In this document: piece after piece, positions 51,092 to 59,631 of the stretch | How positions within the stretch are numbered: the stretch's first letter is position 1 | Layout of the letters: each line of letters starts with the position of its first letter | From: Mayfieldus sp963841445 | Lineage (GTDB): Bacteria > Actinomycetota > Thermoleophilia > Solirubrobacterales > 70-9 | DNA length: 64,000 nucleotides | Direction: 5' to 3' | Assembly: GCA_963841445.1 (NCBI GenBank) | Contig: CAWJCP010000002.1 | Coordinates: forward strand, 310,001 to 374,000 | The notes under the pieces: generated by a model | Seen by the model: only the letters and a program-made list of their open reading frames with translations | The model's database searches: none | What the model was told of the DNA's origin: nothing | Position numbers and translations under genes: made by a program

Positions 51092-51192
51092 CCAGCCTCT
51101 GCCGCTCCACTTCGTTTCGCGGCTGAGAAGCATTGCGGCGGCTTCGCCGCCTGACCAGCCTCTGCCGCTCCACTTCGTTTCGCGGCTGAGAA
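51053..51192 (+). repeat. Tandem REP-like repeat array (three copies)
   Basis: Three copies of a unit beginning CGCTC(C)ACTTCGTTTCGCGG and continuing CTGAGAA(GCATTGCG), starting at 51053, 51103 and 51166. Copies one and two are joined by CCTGACCAGCCTCTGC, and an extra GCGGCTTCGCCGC hairpin sits between copies two and three. 51132-51185 matches 20782-20835. The first copy is read as the end of the dehydratase-like protein. Confidence 0.8.
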
Positions 51193-51201
51193 TATGTGGG
51201 C

Positions 51202-51933
51202 ATGTGCGGACGCTTCACGGTCACCACCAAGAACACCAAGAAGGTCGCCGATCGCTTCGAGGTAGAGCTGGAGAAGGCGCTTGGCGCCAAGGGCATGGAA
51301 TCGGCTGGCGGGCGCTACAACGTCGCGCCGTCGCAGGAGGTGCTCACAGTGCGCTCCTCCCCGGAGCCGGAGCGCGCCGACGAGGGCGAGCGCGAGGCCC
51401 TGATGATGCGCTGGGGCCTGGTGCCGCGGTGGGCCAAGGACCTCAAAGTCGGCTACAAGATGATCAACGCTAAGACCGAGCGGCTGACCGAGAGCCGCGC
51501 CTACGCGCCGCTGATCGGCAAGTTTCGTCATCGCTGCCTGATCGTCGCCGACGGCTTCTATGAGTGGCTGAAGTCGGAGGACCCCAAGCAGCCGCGCCTA
51601 CCGTTCCGCTTCACCGTCGATGGCGGCGAGCCGTTCGCCTTCGCCGGCATCTGCACCCGCAAGGAGTGGGAGGGCGACTGGCTCTACAGCTGCACGATCA
51701 TCACGACGACGCCGAACGAGGTCGTCAAGCCGGTCCACGACCGGATGCCGGTCATACTGCCCGGCCCCGAGGCGGAGCAGGCGTGGCTGAGCACCGGCCT
51801 GGGCGCCGAGGACGCGGTGGCGATGTGCGCGCCACTCGATGCCGATCGGATGCAGAGCACGCCCGCCAACCCGAAGCTGAACAAGGTCGGCAAGGGAATC
51901 GAGGGCCCGGAGCTGCTGGTGGTGCCGGAGTGA
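51202..51933 (+). CDS. SRAP-domain (YedK/HMCES-like) abasic-site shield protein
   Basis: 243 aa from the ATG at 51202 so that Cys is residue 2, the catalytic nucleophile after Met removal. Other active-site residues by motif: RYNVAPSQ, N89 (INAKTERL), E121 (ADGFYEW) and H179 (VHDRMPV). SRAP proteins form a thiazolidine link to abasic sites in single-stranded DNA. It begins a run RidA, PPOX and DNA ligase, each overlapping or nearly touching the next. The upstream GTG at 51196 would bury the Cys and is not used. Confidence 0.92.
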   Translation: MCGRFTVTTKNTKKVADRFEVELEKALGAKGMESAGGRYNVAPSQEVLTVRSSPEPERADEGEREALMMRWGLVPRWAKDLKVGYKMINAKTERLTESRAYAPLIGKFRHRCLIVADGFYEWLKSEDPKQPRLPFRFTVDGGEPFAFAGICTRKEWEGDWLYSCTIITTTPNEVVKPVHDRMPVILPGPEAEQAWLSTGLGAEDAVAMCAPLDADRMQSTPANPKLNKVGKGIEGPELLVVPE

Positions 51934-52322
51934 GCGCCGAGGCCTCGGATCGGGTTGCGTCCGACTCGCCGTTTGAGGCCAGCATCGGGTTCAGCCGCGC
52001 CGTGCGCTGCGGCCGCCGGGTGGTCGTCTCCGGCACCGCGCCGATCTGGCCCGACGGGTCGTGCGACGAGGATCCCGCTGCCCAGGCCCGCCGCTGCCTG
52101 GAGATCGTCGCAACGGCCCTGGAGCAGGCGGGGTCGGGCATGAACGAGGTCGTTCGCACCCGCATGTTCCTCGTCGATCGCGCCGACGCCGAGGCGGTCG
52201 GCGCCGTTCACGGCGAGGTCTTTGGGAAGGTGAGGCCGGCGGCGACGATGGTCGTGGTGGCTGGGCTGCTCGACCCGCGCTGGAAGGTCGAGATCGAAGT
52301 AGAGGCTGGGCTCGCGGAGTAG
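51930..52322 (+). CDS. RidA-family protein
   Basis: 130 aa from a GTG overlapping the SRAP stop. Residues include RRVVVSGTAPIWPDGS, EQAGSGMNEVVRTRMFLVDRADAEAV and RPAATMVVVAGLLDPRWKVEIEVEA, placing the conserved Arg of the deaminase pocket (VRTRMF) and the closing EIE. RidA proteins hydrolyse reactive imines/enamines. The link to a DNA repair operon may be positional only. Confidence 0.85.
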   Translation: MSAEASDRVASDSPFEASIGFSRAVRCGRRVVVSGTAPIWPDGSCDEDPAAQARRCLEIVATALEQAGSGMNEVVRTRMFLVDRADAEAVGAVHGEVFGKVRPAATMVVVAGLLDPRWKVEIEVEAGLAE

Positions 52323-52333
52323 CCTCGGGCGCC

Positions 52334-52744
52334 TTGGACCTCGATAGCGCCAGGCGGTTCCTAAGCGAGCACCACCACGCGGTGTTGGCGACGCGCCGCA
52401 AAGGCGGGACGCCCCAGCTCAGCCCTGTGCTCGTAAACGTCGACGGCGATGGGCGAGCGATCATCTCCAGCCGCGAGACCGCGATCAAGGTGAAGAACCT
52501 CAGACGCGATTCGCGGGCCCAGGTCTGCGCATTCACCGACCGCTTCTTCGGTGAATGGATCCAGGCCGAGGGCACCGCCGAGGTCCTCTCGCTGCCGGAG
52601 GCGATGGACCCGTTGATCGACTACTACCGGCGCTTCCCGGACGAGAACCCGGACTGGGACGACTACCGCAAGCGGATGCAGCGGGAGAAGCGGGTCCTGA
52701 TCCGCATCGAGCTGCAAAGCGCCGGCCCCGACCGCAGCGGGTGA
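52334..52744 (+). CDS. PPOX-type (probably F420-dependent) oxidoreductase
   Basis: 136 aa from a TTG at 52334. The split-barrel core reads FLSEHHHAVLATRRKGGTPQLSPVLVNVDGDGRAIISSRETAIKVKNLRRDSRAQVC, close to TIGR03618-type F420-binding proteins, with a polar C-terminal extension containing DENPDWDDYRKRM. It starts 11 bp after RidA and overlaps the ligase start by 4 bp. Reaction unknown. Confidence 0.78.
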   Translation: MDLDSARRFLSEHHHAVLATRRKGGTPQLSPVLVNVDGDGRAIISSRETAIKVKNLRRDSRAQVCAFTDRFFGEWIQAEGTAEVLSLPEAMDPLIDYYRRFPDENPDWDDYRKRMQREKRVLIRIELQSAGPDRSG

Positions 52745-53718
52745 GCGGTCCTCGGGAGCCGATGCCGAGCGGCTTGCGGCCGATGAAGGCGCGGCTGGGG
52801 GAGATCCCGGGCGACGAGGATGGCTTCGGCTTCGAGATCAAGTGGGATGGGGTGCGGGCGCTGGCTTACCTCGTTGGCGGCAAGCTGCGGCTCGAGAGCC
52901 GCAGCGGACGCGACCTGACCGCCCAGTTCCCCGAGGCCCGCGGGTTGCTCGAGCACCTCGGTCGCCGCCAGGCGGTGCTCGACGGCGAGCTGGTCGCCTT
53001 CGACGACGGCGGCCGGCCCAGCTTCCAGGCCCTGCAGGGCAGGATCCATCTCGCCTCCGAGGCGCTGGTCCGCGAGCGGATGGGCTCGATCCCGGTGACC
53101 CTGATGCTCTTCGACGTCCTGCACCTCAGCGGACGCAGCACCCGCGAGCTCAGCTACGAGCAGCGCCGCGACCTGCTCGAGGGGCTGGGCCTCGACGGGG
53201 CGGGCCTGCAGACGCCGCGCTGGCATCGCGGCGAGGGCTCGGCGCTGCTGGAGCTCAGCCGCGAGCGAGGGCTCGAGGGCGTGATCGCGAAGCGGCTCGA
53301 CAGTCGCTACCTGCCGGGCAAGCGCAGCGCTGCCTGGCTGAAGGTCAAGAACCACCGCAGCCAGGAGGTCGTGATCGGCGGCTGGCTGCCGGGCAGGGGC
53401 CGGCGCAGCGACACCCTGGGCGCGCTGCTGGCCGGCTACTACGAGGATGGCGAGCTGCGCTTCGCGGGCAAGGTGGGGACAGGGTTCTCCGATCAGGATC
53501 TGCGCTTGCTGGCCGAGCGCCTGGGACCGCTGCGCCGCGAGCGGAGCCCCTTCGTCGGTCGCCAGCCCGAGCGCGGCTCGATCTTCGTCGAGCCGCAGCT
53601 GGTCGGCGAGGTCGAGTTCGGCGAGTGGACCAACGCCGGGACGATGCGCCATCCCGCCTTCAAGGGCCTGCGGGTCGACAAGCCGGCGAGCGACGTGGTG
53701 CGGGAGGAGCCCGGCTAG
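52741..53718 (+). CDS. ATP-dependent DNA ligase (LigD-ligase-like, stand-alone)
   Basis: 325 aa from a GTG overlapping the PPOX stop. Motif I EIKWDGVRA gives the adenylated K34; DGELVAFD is motif III, EGVIAKRLDSRYLPGKRS motif IV and AAWLKVKNHRSQEVVIGG motif V, then an OB domain. The polymerase and nuclease domains of full LigD are absent, and no Ku gene is adjacent. Possibly seals breaks during repair of abasic or oxidised DNA with the SRAP protein. Confidence 0.9.
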   Translation: MSGPREPMPSGLRPMKARLGEIPGDEDGFGFEIKWDGVRALAYLVGGKLRLESRSGRDLTAQFPEARGLLEHLGRRQAVLDGELVAFDDGGRPSFQALQGRIHLASEALVRERMGSIPVTLMLFDVLHLSGRSTRELSYEQRRDLLEGLGLDGAGLQTPRWHRGEGSALLELSRERGLEGVIAKRLDSRYLPGKRSAAWLKVKNHRSQEVVIGGWLPGRGRRSDTLGALLAGYYEDGELRFAGKVGTGFSDQDLRLLAERLGPLRRERSPFVGRQPERGSIFVEPQLVGEVEFGEWTNAGTMRHPAFKGLRVDKPASDVVREEPG

Positions 53719-54164
53719 CCCGATTCGGCTTCGCTCTTCAGGCCCTCGGCGGCGCTGCGGGTGAGGAACTCCTTCACCCGGGTCTCGACCGGGCCGCGCA
53801 GCAGCAGGCCCAGCATCCGGCCGGGGTCGCCGCGCAGCCCGTAGGTGGCCCGGGTGCGGTCGTCGCCCAGCTTCTCGAAGTCCCAGTAGCCGTGCAGCCA
53901 CTTGACCTCGCCCTTCTCCTGCTCCCAGCGGATCGCGGCGGGGGGCTCGTAGCTGAAGCGCAGCTCCGAGGAGACCTTCTTGACGGTCGCGTCGGAGACG
54001 GTGTGGACCAGCTCGGCGCGACCCTCGTCGTCGCGGGTGATCACCTCGACCTCCTCCAGGGTGCCCTGCCATTTGGGCGCTCCCTCGACGTCGGCGGCGA
54101 TCGCATAGCAGCGATCGAGCGGAGCGTCGATCTCGACCGACCAGCTGGCTTCGAGGACTCCCAT
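53715..54164 (-). CDS. SRPBCC (START-like) family protein
   Basis: 149 aa. SWSVEIDAPLDRCYAIAADVEGAPKWQGTLEEVEV at the N-terminus and the long last helix MLGLLLRGPVETRVKEFLTRSAAEGLKSEAES define a cyclase/dehydrase-like SRPBCC protein. Binds hydrophobic ligands in a deep pocket; no catalytic residues known. Overlaps the ligase end by 4 bp on the opposite strand (tail to tail). Confidence 0.8.
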   Translation of the reverse strand: MGVLEASWSVEIDAPLDRCYAIAADVEGAPKWQGTLEEVEVITRDDEGRAELVHTVSDATVKKVSSELRFSYEPPAAIRWEQEKGEVKWLHGYWDFEKLGDDRTRATYGLRGDPGRMLGLLLRGPVETRVKEFLTRSAAEGLKSEAESG

Positions 54165-54265
54165 CGGGCGCGAGCCTACATCGCGCCGGCCCGCGCGGGT
54201 GCCATGCTCACGAGCGGCGACAGCGCAGCGATGATTGGCGAAAGCCCGCGATCGAGGAGGTTTCC

Positions 54266-55063
54266 GTGCAGCCCAGCCAGGACGAGAAGGCGAAGAGGTT
54301 TCGCTCTCTGCACGACGGCGATCCGTTCCTGATCCCGAACCCCTGGGACATCGGCTCGGCGCGGATGTCGGCGGCGCTCGGATTCGAGGCTCTGGCGACG
54401 ACGAGCTCCGGCTTCGCGTTCACGCTCGGCCGCCTGGACGGCAACGTGTCTCTTGACGAAGTCGTCGATCACGTCCAGGCCCTGGACGAGGCGACGCCGC
54501 TGCCGGTCTCGGTCGATCTGGAGAACGGTTACGGGCGCTGGCCCGAGGACGTCGCCCTGGCGATCACCCGTGCCGCAGGGGCGGGGGCGGTGGGCGGGTC
54601 GATCGAGGACTATGGCCCCGAGAAGGGGCTGTTTGAGGCGGGGCGCGCGGAGGAGCGGGTCGCTGCCGCAGCCGAAGCCGCCGCGCGGCTCGATTTCCCC
54701 TTCACGCTCACGGCGCGGGCGGAGAACCACATCCGCGGCAACCCCGACCTCGAGGACACGATTGCCCGCCTGCTGGCCTACGAGCGGGCCGGCGCCGACG
54801 TCGTCTATGCGCCGGGCCTGCGCAGCCTCGACGAGATTCGGACCCTCTGCGAAGCGACGACCAAGCCGGTCAACGTGCTCGCCTTCGGTGGGCTCTCCCT
54901 GGACGAGATCGTCGCGGCCGGCGCGCAGCGGATCAGTGTCGGTGGCGGTCTTGCCTTCGCTGCCGTCAACGCCTTCGTCGAGGCGGCCGTGAGGATGCGT
55001 GATGCGGGCGACTTCTCGGGCCTCGGTACACCGAAGCGGGTCAAAGAGTTGCTGGGCGGCTGA
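54266..55063 (+). CDS. Isocitrate lyase/PEP mutase-superfamily protein
   Basis: 265 aa from a GTG. PFLIPNPWDIGSARMSAALGFEALATTSSGFAF is the family's phosphate-handling start; VSVDLENGYG provides the metal Asp and GSIEDYG the second acidic residue, then TARAENHI and LAFGGLSLDEI. The class cleaves or makes C-C and P-C bonds of 2-oxo acids (carboxyvinyl-phosphonate or 2-methylisocitrate lyases). No phosphonate genes nearby. Exact reaction unknown. Confidence 0.85.
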   Translation: MQPSQDEKAKRFRSLHDGDPFLIPNPWDIGSARMSAALGFEALATTSSGFAFTLGRLDGNVSLDEVVDHVQALDEATPLPVSVDLENGYGRWPEDVALAITRAAGAGAVGGSIEDYGPEKGLFEAGRAEERVAAAAEAAARLDFPFTLTARAENHIRGNPDLEDTIARLLAYERAGADVVYAPGLRSLDEIRTLCEATTKPVNVLAFGGLSLDEIVAAGAQRISVGGGLAFAAVNAFVEAAVRMRDAGDFSGLGTPKRVKELLGG

Positions 55064-55082
55064 ATCGGGATAGGCTCCGCGC

Positions 55083-55361
55083 GTGGGTTGCTTCGTCGTC
55101 CTCTTCGCGCTGATCTCGCCGCGCCTGGCGCTGTTCTTCGTCTGGCTGTTCAGCGACTGGCTCAGCCGCGCCTTCGACAGCTGGGCGCTGCCGCTGCTCG
55201 GCTTCTTCCTTTTGCCCTGGACGACGCTCGCCTATGCGGCGATGTACGTCTACGGCAGCAACGAGGTCAGCGGCTTCGAGTGGTTCATCGTCATCCTCGC
55301 GTTCCTCGGCGACCTCTCCTCGTACGGGAGCGGATCGCGGTACCGCTCGCAGCAGGTCTAG
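55083..55361 (+). CDS. Small three-helix membrane protein
   Basis: 92 aa. Hydrophobic segments at residues 4-24 (FVVLFALISPRLALFFVWLF), 36-56 (ALPLLGFFLLPWTTLAYAAMYVY) and 63-76 (FEWFIVILAFLGD), and a polar Ser/Gly-rich tail. GTG start 20 bp after the preceding gene. I have no family name; similar orphans are frequent in actinobacteria. Confidence 0.55.
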   Translation: MGCFVVLFALISPRLALFFVWLFSDWLSRAFDSWALPLLGFFLLPWTTLAYAAMYVYGSNEVSGFEWFIVILAFLGDLSSYGSGSRYRSQQV

Positions 55362-55435
55362 CGCTCAGCCCGGCAAATGGCGGAAAGGTTCCGCCATGCG
55401 GAACCAACTCGCCATTAGCGCCAACGCAGGCGAAG

Positions 55436-55509
55436 CGCGCCCGGCAGGATTCGAACCTGCGGCCTCCGCCTCCGGAGGGCGGCGCTCTATCCAGCTGAGC
55501 TACGGGCGC
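55436..55509 (-). tRNA. tRNA-Arg(CCG)
   Basis: Complete 74-nt cloverleaf on the minus strand: acceptor GCGCCCG/CGGGCGC, anticodon stem CCGCC/GGCGG around CTCCGGA, anticodon CCG, T arm GCAGG-TTCGAAT-CCTGC, discriminator G. No CCA is encoded. Reads CGG (Arg) codons. It is 84 bp from an RNase Z gene on the other strand. Confidence 0.95.
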
Positions 55510-55592
55510 TTGCGGGGTCCAGTCTAGAGCTGGTCGCGAGGCGGGCAGGATGCCGACCGCACCCGCAGCGCGTCGCATCTACGCTTGCCGGC

Positions 55593-56586
55593 ATGGACCT
55601 CTCGGTCGCTTTTCTGGGCACCGGCGGATCGGTGCCGACGGCTCGTCGCGCCACGGCCTGCCTGCTCGTGATGCGGGGCGGTGATCGGATCATGTTCGAC
55701 TGCGGTGAGGGCGCGCAGCGCCAGCTGCACCGCTCGCTCGGCCTCGTGCAGGTCGACGAGATCTATCTCACCCACCTGCACCTCGACCACTTCCTGGGCC
55801 TTCCCGGGTTGCTCAAGACCTACGACCTGCAGAGCCGCGAAGCACCGCTGACCGTCTACGGCCCTCCCGGGTTGCGCGAGCTGTTCGGCGACCTGCGGCC
55901 GGCTGATCGGCCGGACGCGCTATCCGGTCAGCGTCGAGGAGCTTGCCCCGGAGCAGGCGGTCGCCCATGATGGATATGAGGTGCGCGCGTTCGGGGTCGA
56001 GCACCGGATGACGGCATTCGGCTATCGACTCGCGGAGCGGGACCGTCCCGGGCGCTTCGACAAGGAGGCGGCCGAGCGGCTCGGCGTTCCCGAGGGGCCC
56101 GGATTCAGCGCCCTGCAGAAGGGCGAGGAGGTGCGGGGCGCCGACGGCCTCGTGCGTCCCGAGGACGTGATGGGGGAGAGCCGCGCGGGGCGCGTCGTCG
56201 TGATCAGCGGCGACACGGCGCCCTGCGTCGCGACCGCTGAAGCGGCGCGGGGCGCGCAGCTGCTGATCCACGACGGCAGCTTCGCCGAGGAGGAGGGGCA
56301 GCGCGCCGCCGAGACCGGCCACTCGACCGCCGGCCAGGCCGCGGCGCTGGGACGCGAGGCGGCGGTGAAGATGCTCGCCCTCGTGCATATCTCCTCGCGC
56401 TACAACATCGGCCAGGTCCTCGAGGAGGCGCGGGCCGTGCTTCCCGGCGCGATCGCTCCACGCGACTTCGACCTGGTCGAGATCCCCTTTCCGGAGCGAG
56501 GCGATCCGCTGCTGGTCCCGAACGGCGCCCGCGAGCGCCGCGAGGCTCCGCGGCCCGATCCGGCCGAGGCCGCCTCCTCCGGTTGA
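55593..56586 (+). CDS. rnz: Ribonuclease Z (one frameshift)
   Basis: ATG at 55593: VAFLGTGGSVPTARRATACLLV, then EIYLTHLHLDHFLGLPGL, the MBL zinc site with the tRNase Z flanks. The frame breaks near 55902 (one extra base) and resumes RTRYPVSVEELAPEQAVAHDGYEVRAFGVEHRMTAFGYRL. The end supplies ISGDTAPC, IHDGSF, GHSTAGQAA and HISSRY, as expected. Corrected length 330 aa. Cuts the 3' trailer of tRNA precursors that lack an encoded CCA, which fits both tRNA genes here. Confidence 0.85.
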
Positions 56587-56648
56587 CCAATTTGCGGGCC
56601 TCTTGCGCCCTGGATCCGCGCCGGCCCTTGCTAGGCTGCCCCTGTCGG

Positions 56649-56679
56649 TTCCTTTAACCCGGTCCGGAGAGGCCAGGAA
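56649..56679 (+). promoter_or_regulatory. PyrR-binding RNA hairpin over the pyrR ribosome-binding site
   Basis: TTCCT at 56649-56653 pairs with AGGAA at 56675-56679, and the segment between carries the PyrR-recognised GTCCGGAGAGGCC element. AGGAAGGGG is also the ribosome-binding site of pyrR, so PyrR-UMP binding should block translation, as known for mycobacterial pyr mRNA. No separate terminator/antiterminator is seen. Confidence 0.7.
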
Positions 56680-56689
56680 GGGGCGAGTT

Positions 56690-57307
56690 TTGAGCGAGAA
56701 GATCGTGCTCGAGCGCGATGAGCTGCGGCGAACGCTGGTCCGCATCTCGCACGAGATCGCGGAGCGCAACCCGGGGCCCAAGGGCCTCGCCCTGGTCGGC
56801 ATCCACACCCGCGGCGCCCTGCTGGCGCAGCGCCTGCACGCGCTGGTCGGCGAGCAGAGCGGCACAGAGGTGCCGCTCGGCGACATCGACATCTCCTTCT
56901 ACCGCGACGACGTCGGCGACCGCGGGCCCGACGCGCAGCCGCAGGTGCACGCCTCGCACCTCGACTTCGACCTCTCCGGGCGCACGATCGTGCTCGTCGA
57001 CGACGTGCTCTTCACCGGGCGCACCGTGCGGGCCGCGATCGACGCGCTGTTCGACTACGGGCGCCCGGCGCGGATCCAGCTCGCGGTGCTCTGCGATCGC
57101 GGCCATCGCGAGCTGCCGATCCGACCCGACTACGTCGGCAAGAACCTTCCCACCGCTCGCGACGAGCGGGTCAACGTCCGCCTCGAGGAGTCCGACGGCG
57201 TCGACGAGGTGACCATCGCCAATGGCGGCGACCGCGCAAGCGCGCTCGCCGGTGGGGTGAGGGACGGCGAATCGGAAGACGACCGATCGGAGGACGAAGG
57301 GATATGA
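56690..57307 (+). CDS. pyrR: Pyrimidine operon regulator PyrR
   Basis: 205 aa from a TTG with AGGAAGGGG upstream. RISHEIAERNPGPKGLALVGIHTRG and the PRPP loop VLVDDVLFTGRTVRAA are typical; the protein also has uracil phosphoribosyltransferase activity. The C-terminal 25 residues are an acidic tail. It binds the leader hairpin at 56649-56679. pyrB overlaps its end by 4 bp. Confidence 0.95.
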   Translation: MSEKIVLERDELRRTLVRISHEIAERNPGPKGLALVGIHTRGALLAQRLHALVGEQSGTEVPLGDIDISFYRDDVGDRGPDAQPQVHASHLDFDLSGRTIVLVDDVLFTGRTVRAAIDALFDYGRPARIQLAVLCDRGHRELPIRPDYVGKNLPTARDERVNVRLEESDGVDEVTIANGGDRASALAGGVRDGESEDDRSEDEGI

Positions 57308-58269
57308 AGCACCTGCTGTCGATCGGGAGCCTTGAGCGCGATGAGATCGAGGCGATCCTCGGCCGGGCGGAGAGCTTTGCCGAGGTAGGCCGGCGCGACA
57401 TCAAGAAAGTCCCGACCCTGCGCGGCCGCACGGTCGTCAACCTCTTCTTTGAGTCCAGCACCCGCACCAGCTCCTCCTTCGAGCTGGCCGCGAAGCGCCT
57501 CTCCGCCGACGTGGTCTCGATCAAGTCGGCGGGCTCCTCGGTCGACAAGGGCGAGTCGCTGAAGGACACGATCGCGACTCTCTCCGCCTATGACCCGGCG
57601 GCGATCGTGATCCGCTCTCCGCACGCGGGCGCCGCTGACCTGGTCGCGCGCTGGACCGAGGCCTCGGTCATAAACGCCGGCGACGGCAAGCACGAGCATC
57701 CCAGCCAGGCGCTGCTCGACCTCTTCACGCTGCGCCGCCATCTCGGCGACCTCGAGGGCCGCAAGATCTGGATCGTCGGCGACGTCCTGCACAGCCGCGT
57801 CGCGCGCTCGAACCTGATCGCCTTCCGGCAGCTGGGCGCGGAGCTGACCGTCTGCGGCCCCCCGACCCTGATCCCGCGCGGGGTCGCCGAGGAGCTCGAC
57901 TGCGCGGTCGCCTACAACCTCGATGGAATCGAGGACGCGGACGTCGTCTACGCCCTGCGGATGCAGCAGGAGCGGATGAGCGAGAGCTTCGTCCCCTCGC
58001 TGCGAGAGTACGCCGCCCGCTTCCAGATCGACGCGCGCCGCCTCGGCCCTCGGCAGCTGCTCATGCACCCGGGGCCGGTCAACCGCGGGGTGGAGCTCTC
58101 CGGCGAGGTGATCGACTCGCCGCGCTCGCTGATCACCGAGCAGGTCGAGAGCGGGCTGGTGGTGCGGATGGCGATCCTCTACGAGCTTCTCGCCGGCTCC
58201 GACCGGCCGCGCTCGGCGATGACGGGAGAGCCGGCGCCGGATCCGACCGAGATCGGACAGCCAGCGTGA
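57304..58269 (+). CDS. pyrB: Aspartate carbamoyltransferase catalytic chain
   Basis: 321 aa. Carbamoyl-phosphate loop SSTRTSSSFELAAKRL, the second carbamoyl-P/aspartate site VIRSPHAG and NAGDGKHEHPSQALLD, and HPGPVNRGVEL at the end are intact. No pyrI follows, so it is likely the unregulated trimeric type. Makes carbamoyl aspartate in pyrimidine synthesis. Confidence 0.97.
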   Translation: MKHLLSIGSLERDEIEAILGRAESFAEVGRRDIKKVPTLRGRTVVNLFFESSTRTSSSFELAAKRLSADVVSIKSAGSSVDKGESLKDTIATLSAYDPAAIVIRSPHAGAADLVARWTEASVINAGDGKHEHPSQALLDLFTLRRHLGDLEGRKIWIVGDVLHSRVARSNLIAFRQLGAELTVCGPPTLIPRGVAEELDCAVAYNLDGIEDADVVYALRMQQERMSESFVPSLREYAARFQIDARRLGPRQLLMHPGPVNRGVELSGEVIDSPRSLITEQVESGLVVRMAILYELLAGSDRPRSAMTGEPAPDPTEIGQPA

Positions 58270-59631
58270 GCATCGAAGCGCGGAGGTCGATCTCGGAGCT
58301 GCTGAGCTGCCGCGAGACGGAACCCGCCGAGCTGGTCCTGCGCGGCGTCACGGTCCTCGACCCCGGCGCCGGCATCGATGCCGCCCACGACATCGTGATT
58401 CGCGGCGGTCGGATCGCGGAGCTGGCGGCACCCGGAGCCGCCGACGCAGGGCTCGGCCGAGGTCGTCGAGGCAGACGGGCTGCACGCCTTTCCCGCCTTC
58501 TTCGATCCGCACGTTCACCTCCGCACCCCGGGTCGCGAGGACGAGGAGGACATCGAGACCGGCAGCCGCGCCGCCGCCGCCGGCGGCTACTGCGGGATCC
58601 TCGCGATGGCGAACACCGAGCCGACCGTCTCCACCGCCGCCGACGTCGGCGCGCTGCGCGAACGCGCCGAGCGCGAGGCCTCTATACCGGTCGGCTTCCT
58701 GGCGACCGTGACGCGCGCGATGGGCGGCGAGGAGCTGACCGAGATGGCGGAGCTGCGCGACGCCGGCGCGATCGGCTTCTCCGACGACGGGCTGCCGATC
58801 CGCAGCGCTCGCGTCCTGCGCCGGGCGCTTCAGTACCAGCGCCTCTGCGGCGGCGTGATCGCCCTGCACGAAGAGGACCCCGAGCTCTCGGGCGAAGGGG
58901 TGATGCACGAGGGCCTTGCATCGGCGGCGCTCGGGATGGCCGGGATCCCCTCCGTCTCGGAGTCGACGACGATCGCCCGCGACGCGGCGCTCGCCGGCTA
59001 CGAGGACGCCCGCATCCACGTCCAGCATCTCTCCTGCCGCGAATCGGTGGAGGCGGTGCGGGCCGCGAAGGCAGCGGGGGTGCAGATCAGCTGTGAGGTG
59101 ACGCCGCACCACCTCACCCTTACCGAGGACGCGGTGCGGGGCCTCGACGCCCGCTTCAAGATGAACCCGCCGCTGCGCTCCGACGACGACCGCGAGGCCC
59201 TGATCGAGGCGCTGCGCGACCGCACGATCGACTGCATCGCGACCGACCACGCGCCCCATTCGACCGACGAGAAGGAGGTCCCGTTCGAGGCTGCGGCGAT
59301 GGGGGTGACCGGGCTGGAGACGGCATTCGCGGTCCTGCACAGCGAGCTGGTGTTGCCGGGGACGATCGAGCTCTCGCTGCTCGTCTCCGCCCTCGGCGCC
59401 GGGGCAGCGCCCTTCGGCCTGCAGGCGCCGAGCCTGGCGCCGGGCGGCGAGGCCAACGTCGCCCTCTGCGACCTCGGCGCCGAGTGGACGATCGGCGCCG
59501 AGGGCTACGAGAGCCGCTCGGAGAACAGCTGCTTCGGCGGCATGCCGGTCAAGGGGAGGGTGCTGATGACCCTCGCCGGCGGCCGGGTGGCCTACCGGCT
59601 GCGCAGCTTCAGCATGGGCGTGGCCGCGTGA
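58266..59631 (+). CDS. pyrC: Dihydroorotase, class I (one frameshift)
   Basis: Starts MSIEARRSISELLSCRETEPAELVLRGVTVLDPGAG, overlapping pyrB. The frame breaks near 58448 and resumes AEVVEADGLHAFPAFFDPHVHLRTPG, which holds the metal-binding HxH; later ligands are CEVTPHH and TDHAPH, and the allantoinase-like N-terminal shape is complete. Removing one base gives 454 aa, as usual. Closes carbamoyl aspartate to dihydroorotate. Probably intact in the living cell. Confidence 0.9.

Noticed and set aside
52741..53718. Part of a full NHEJ LigD-Ku system
   Set aside because: Only the ligase and OB domains are present; no polymerase or phosphoesterase domain and no ku gene lie in the neighbourhood.
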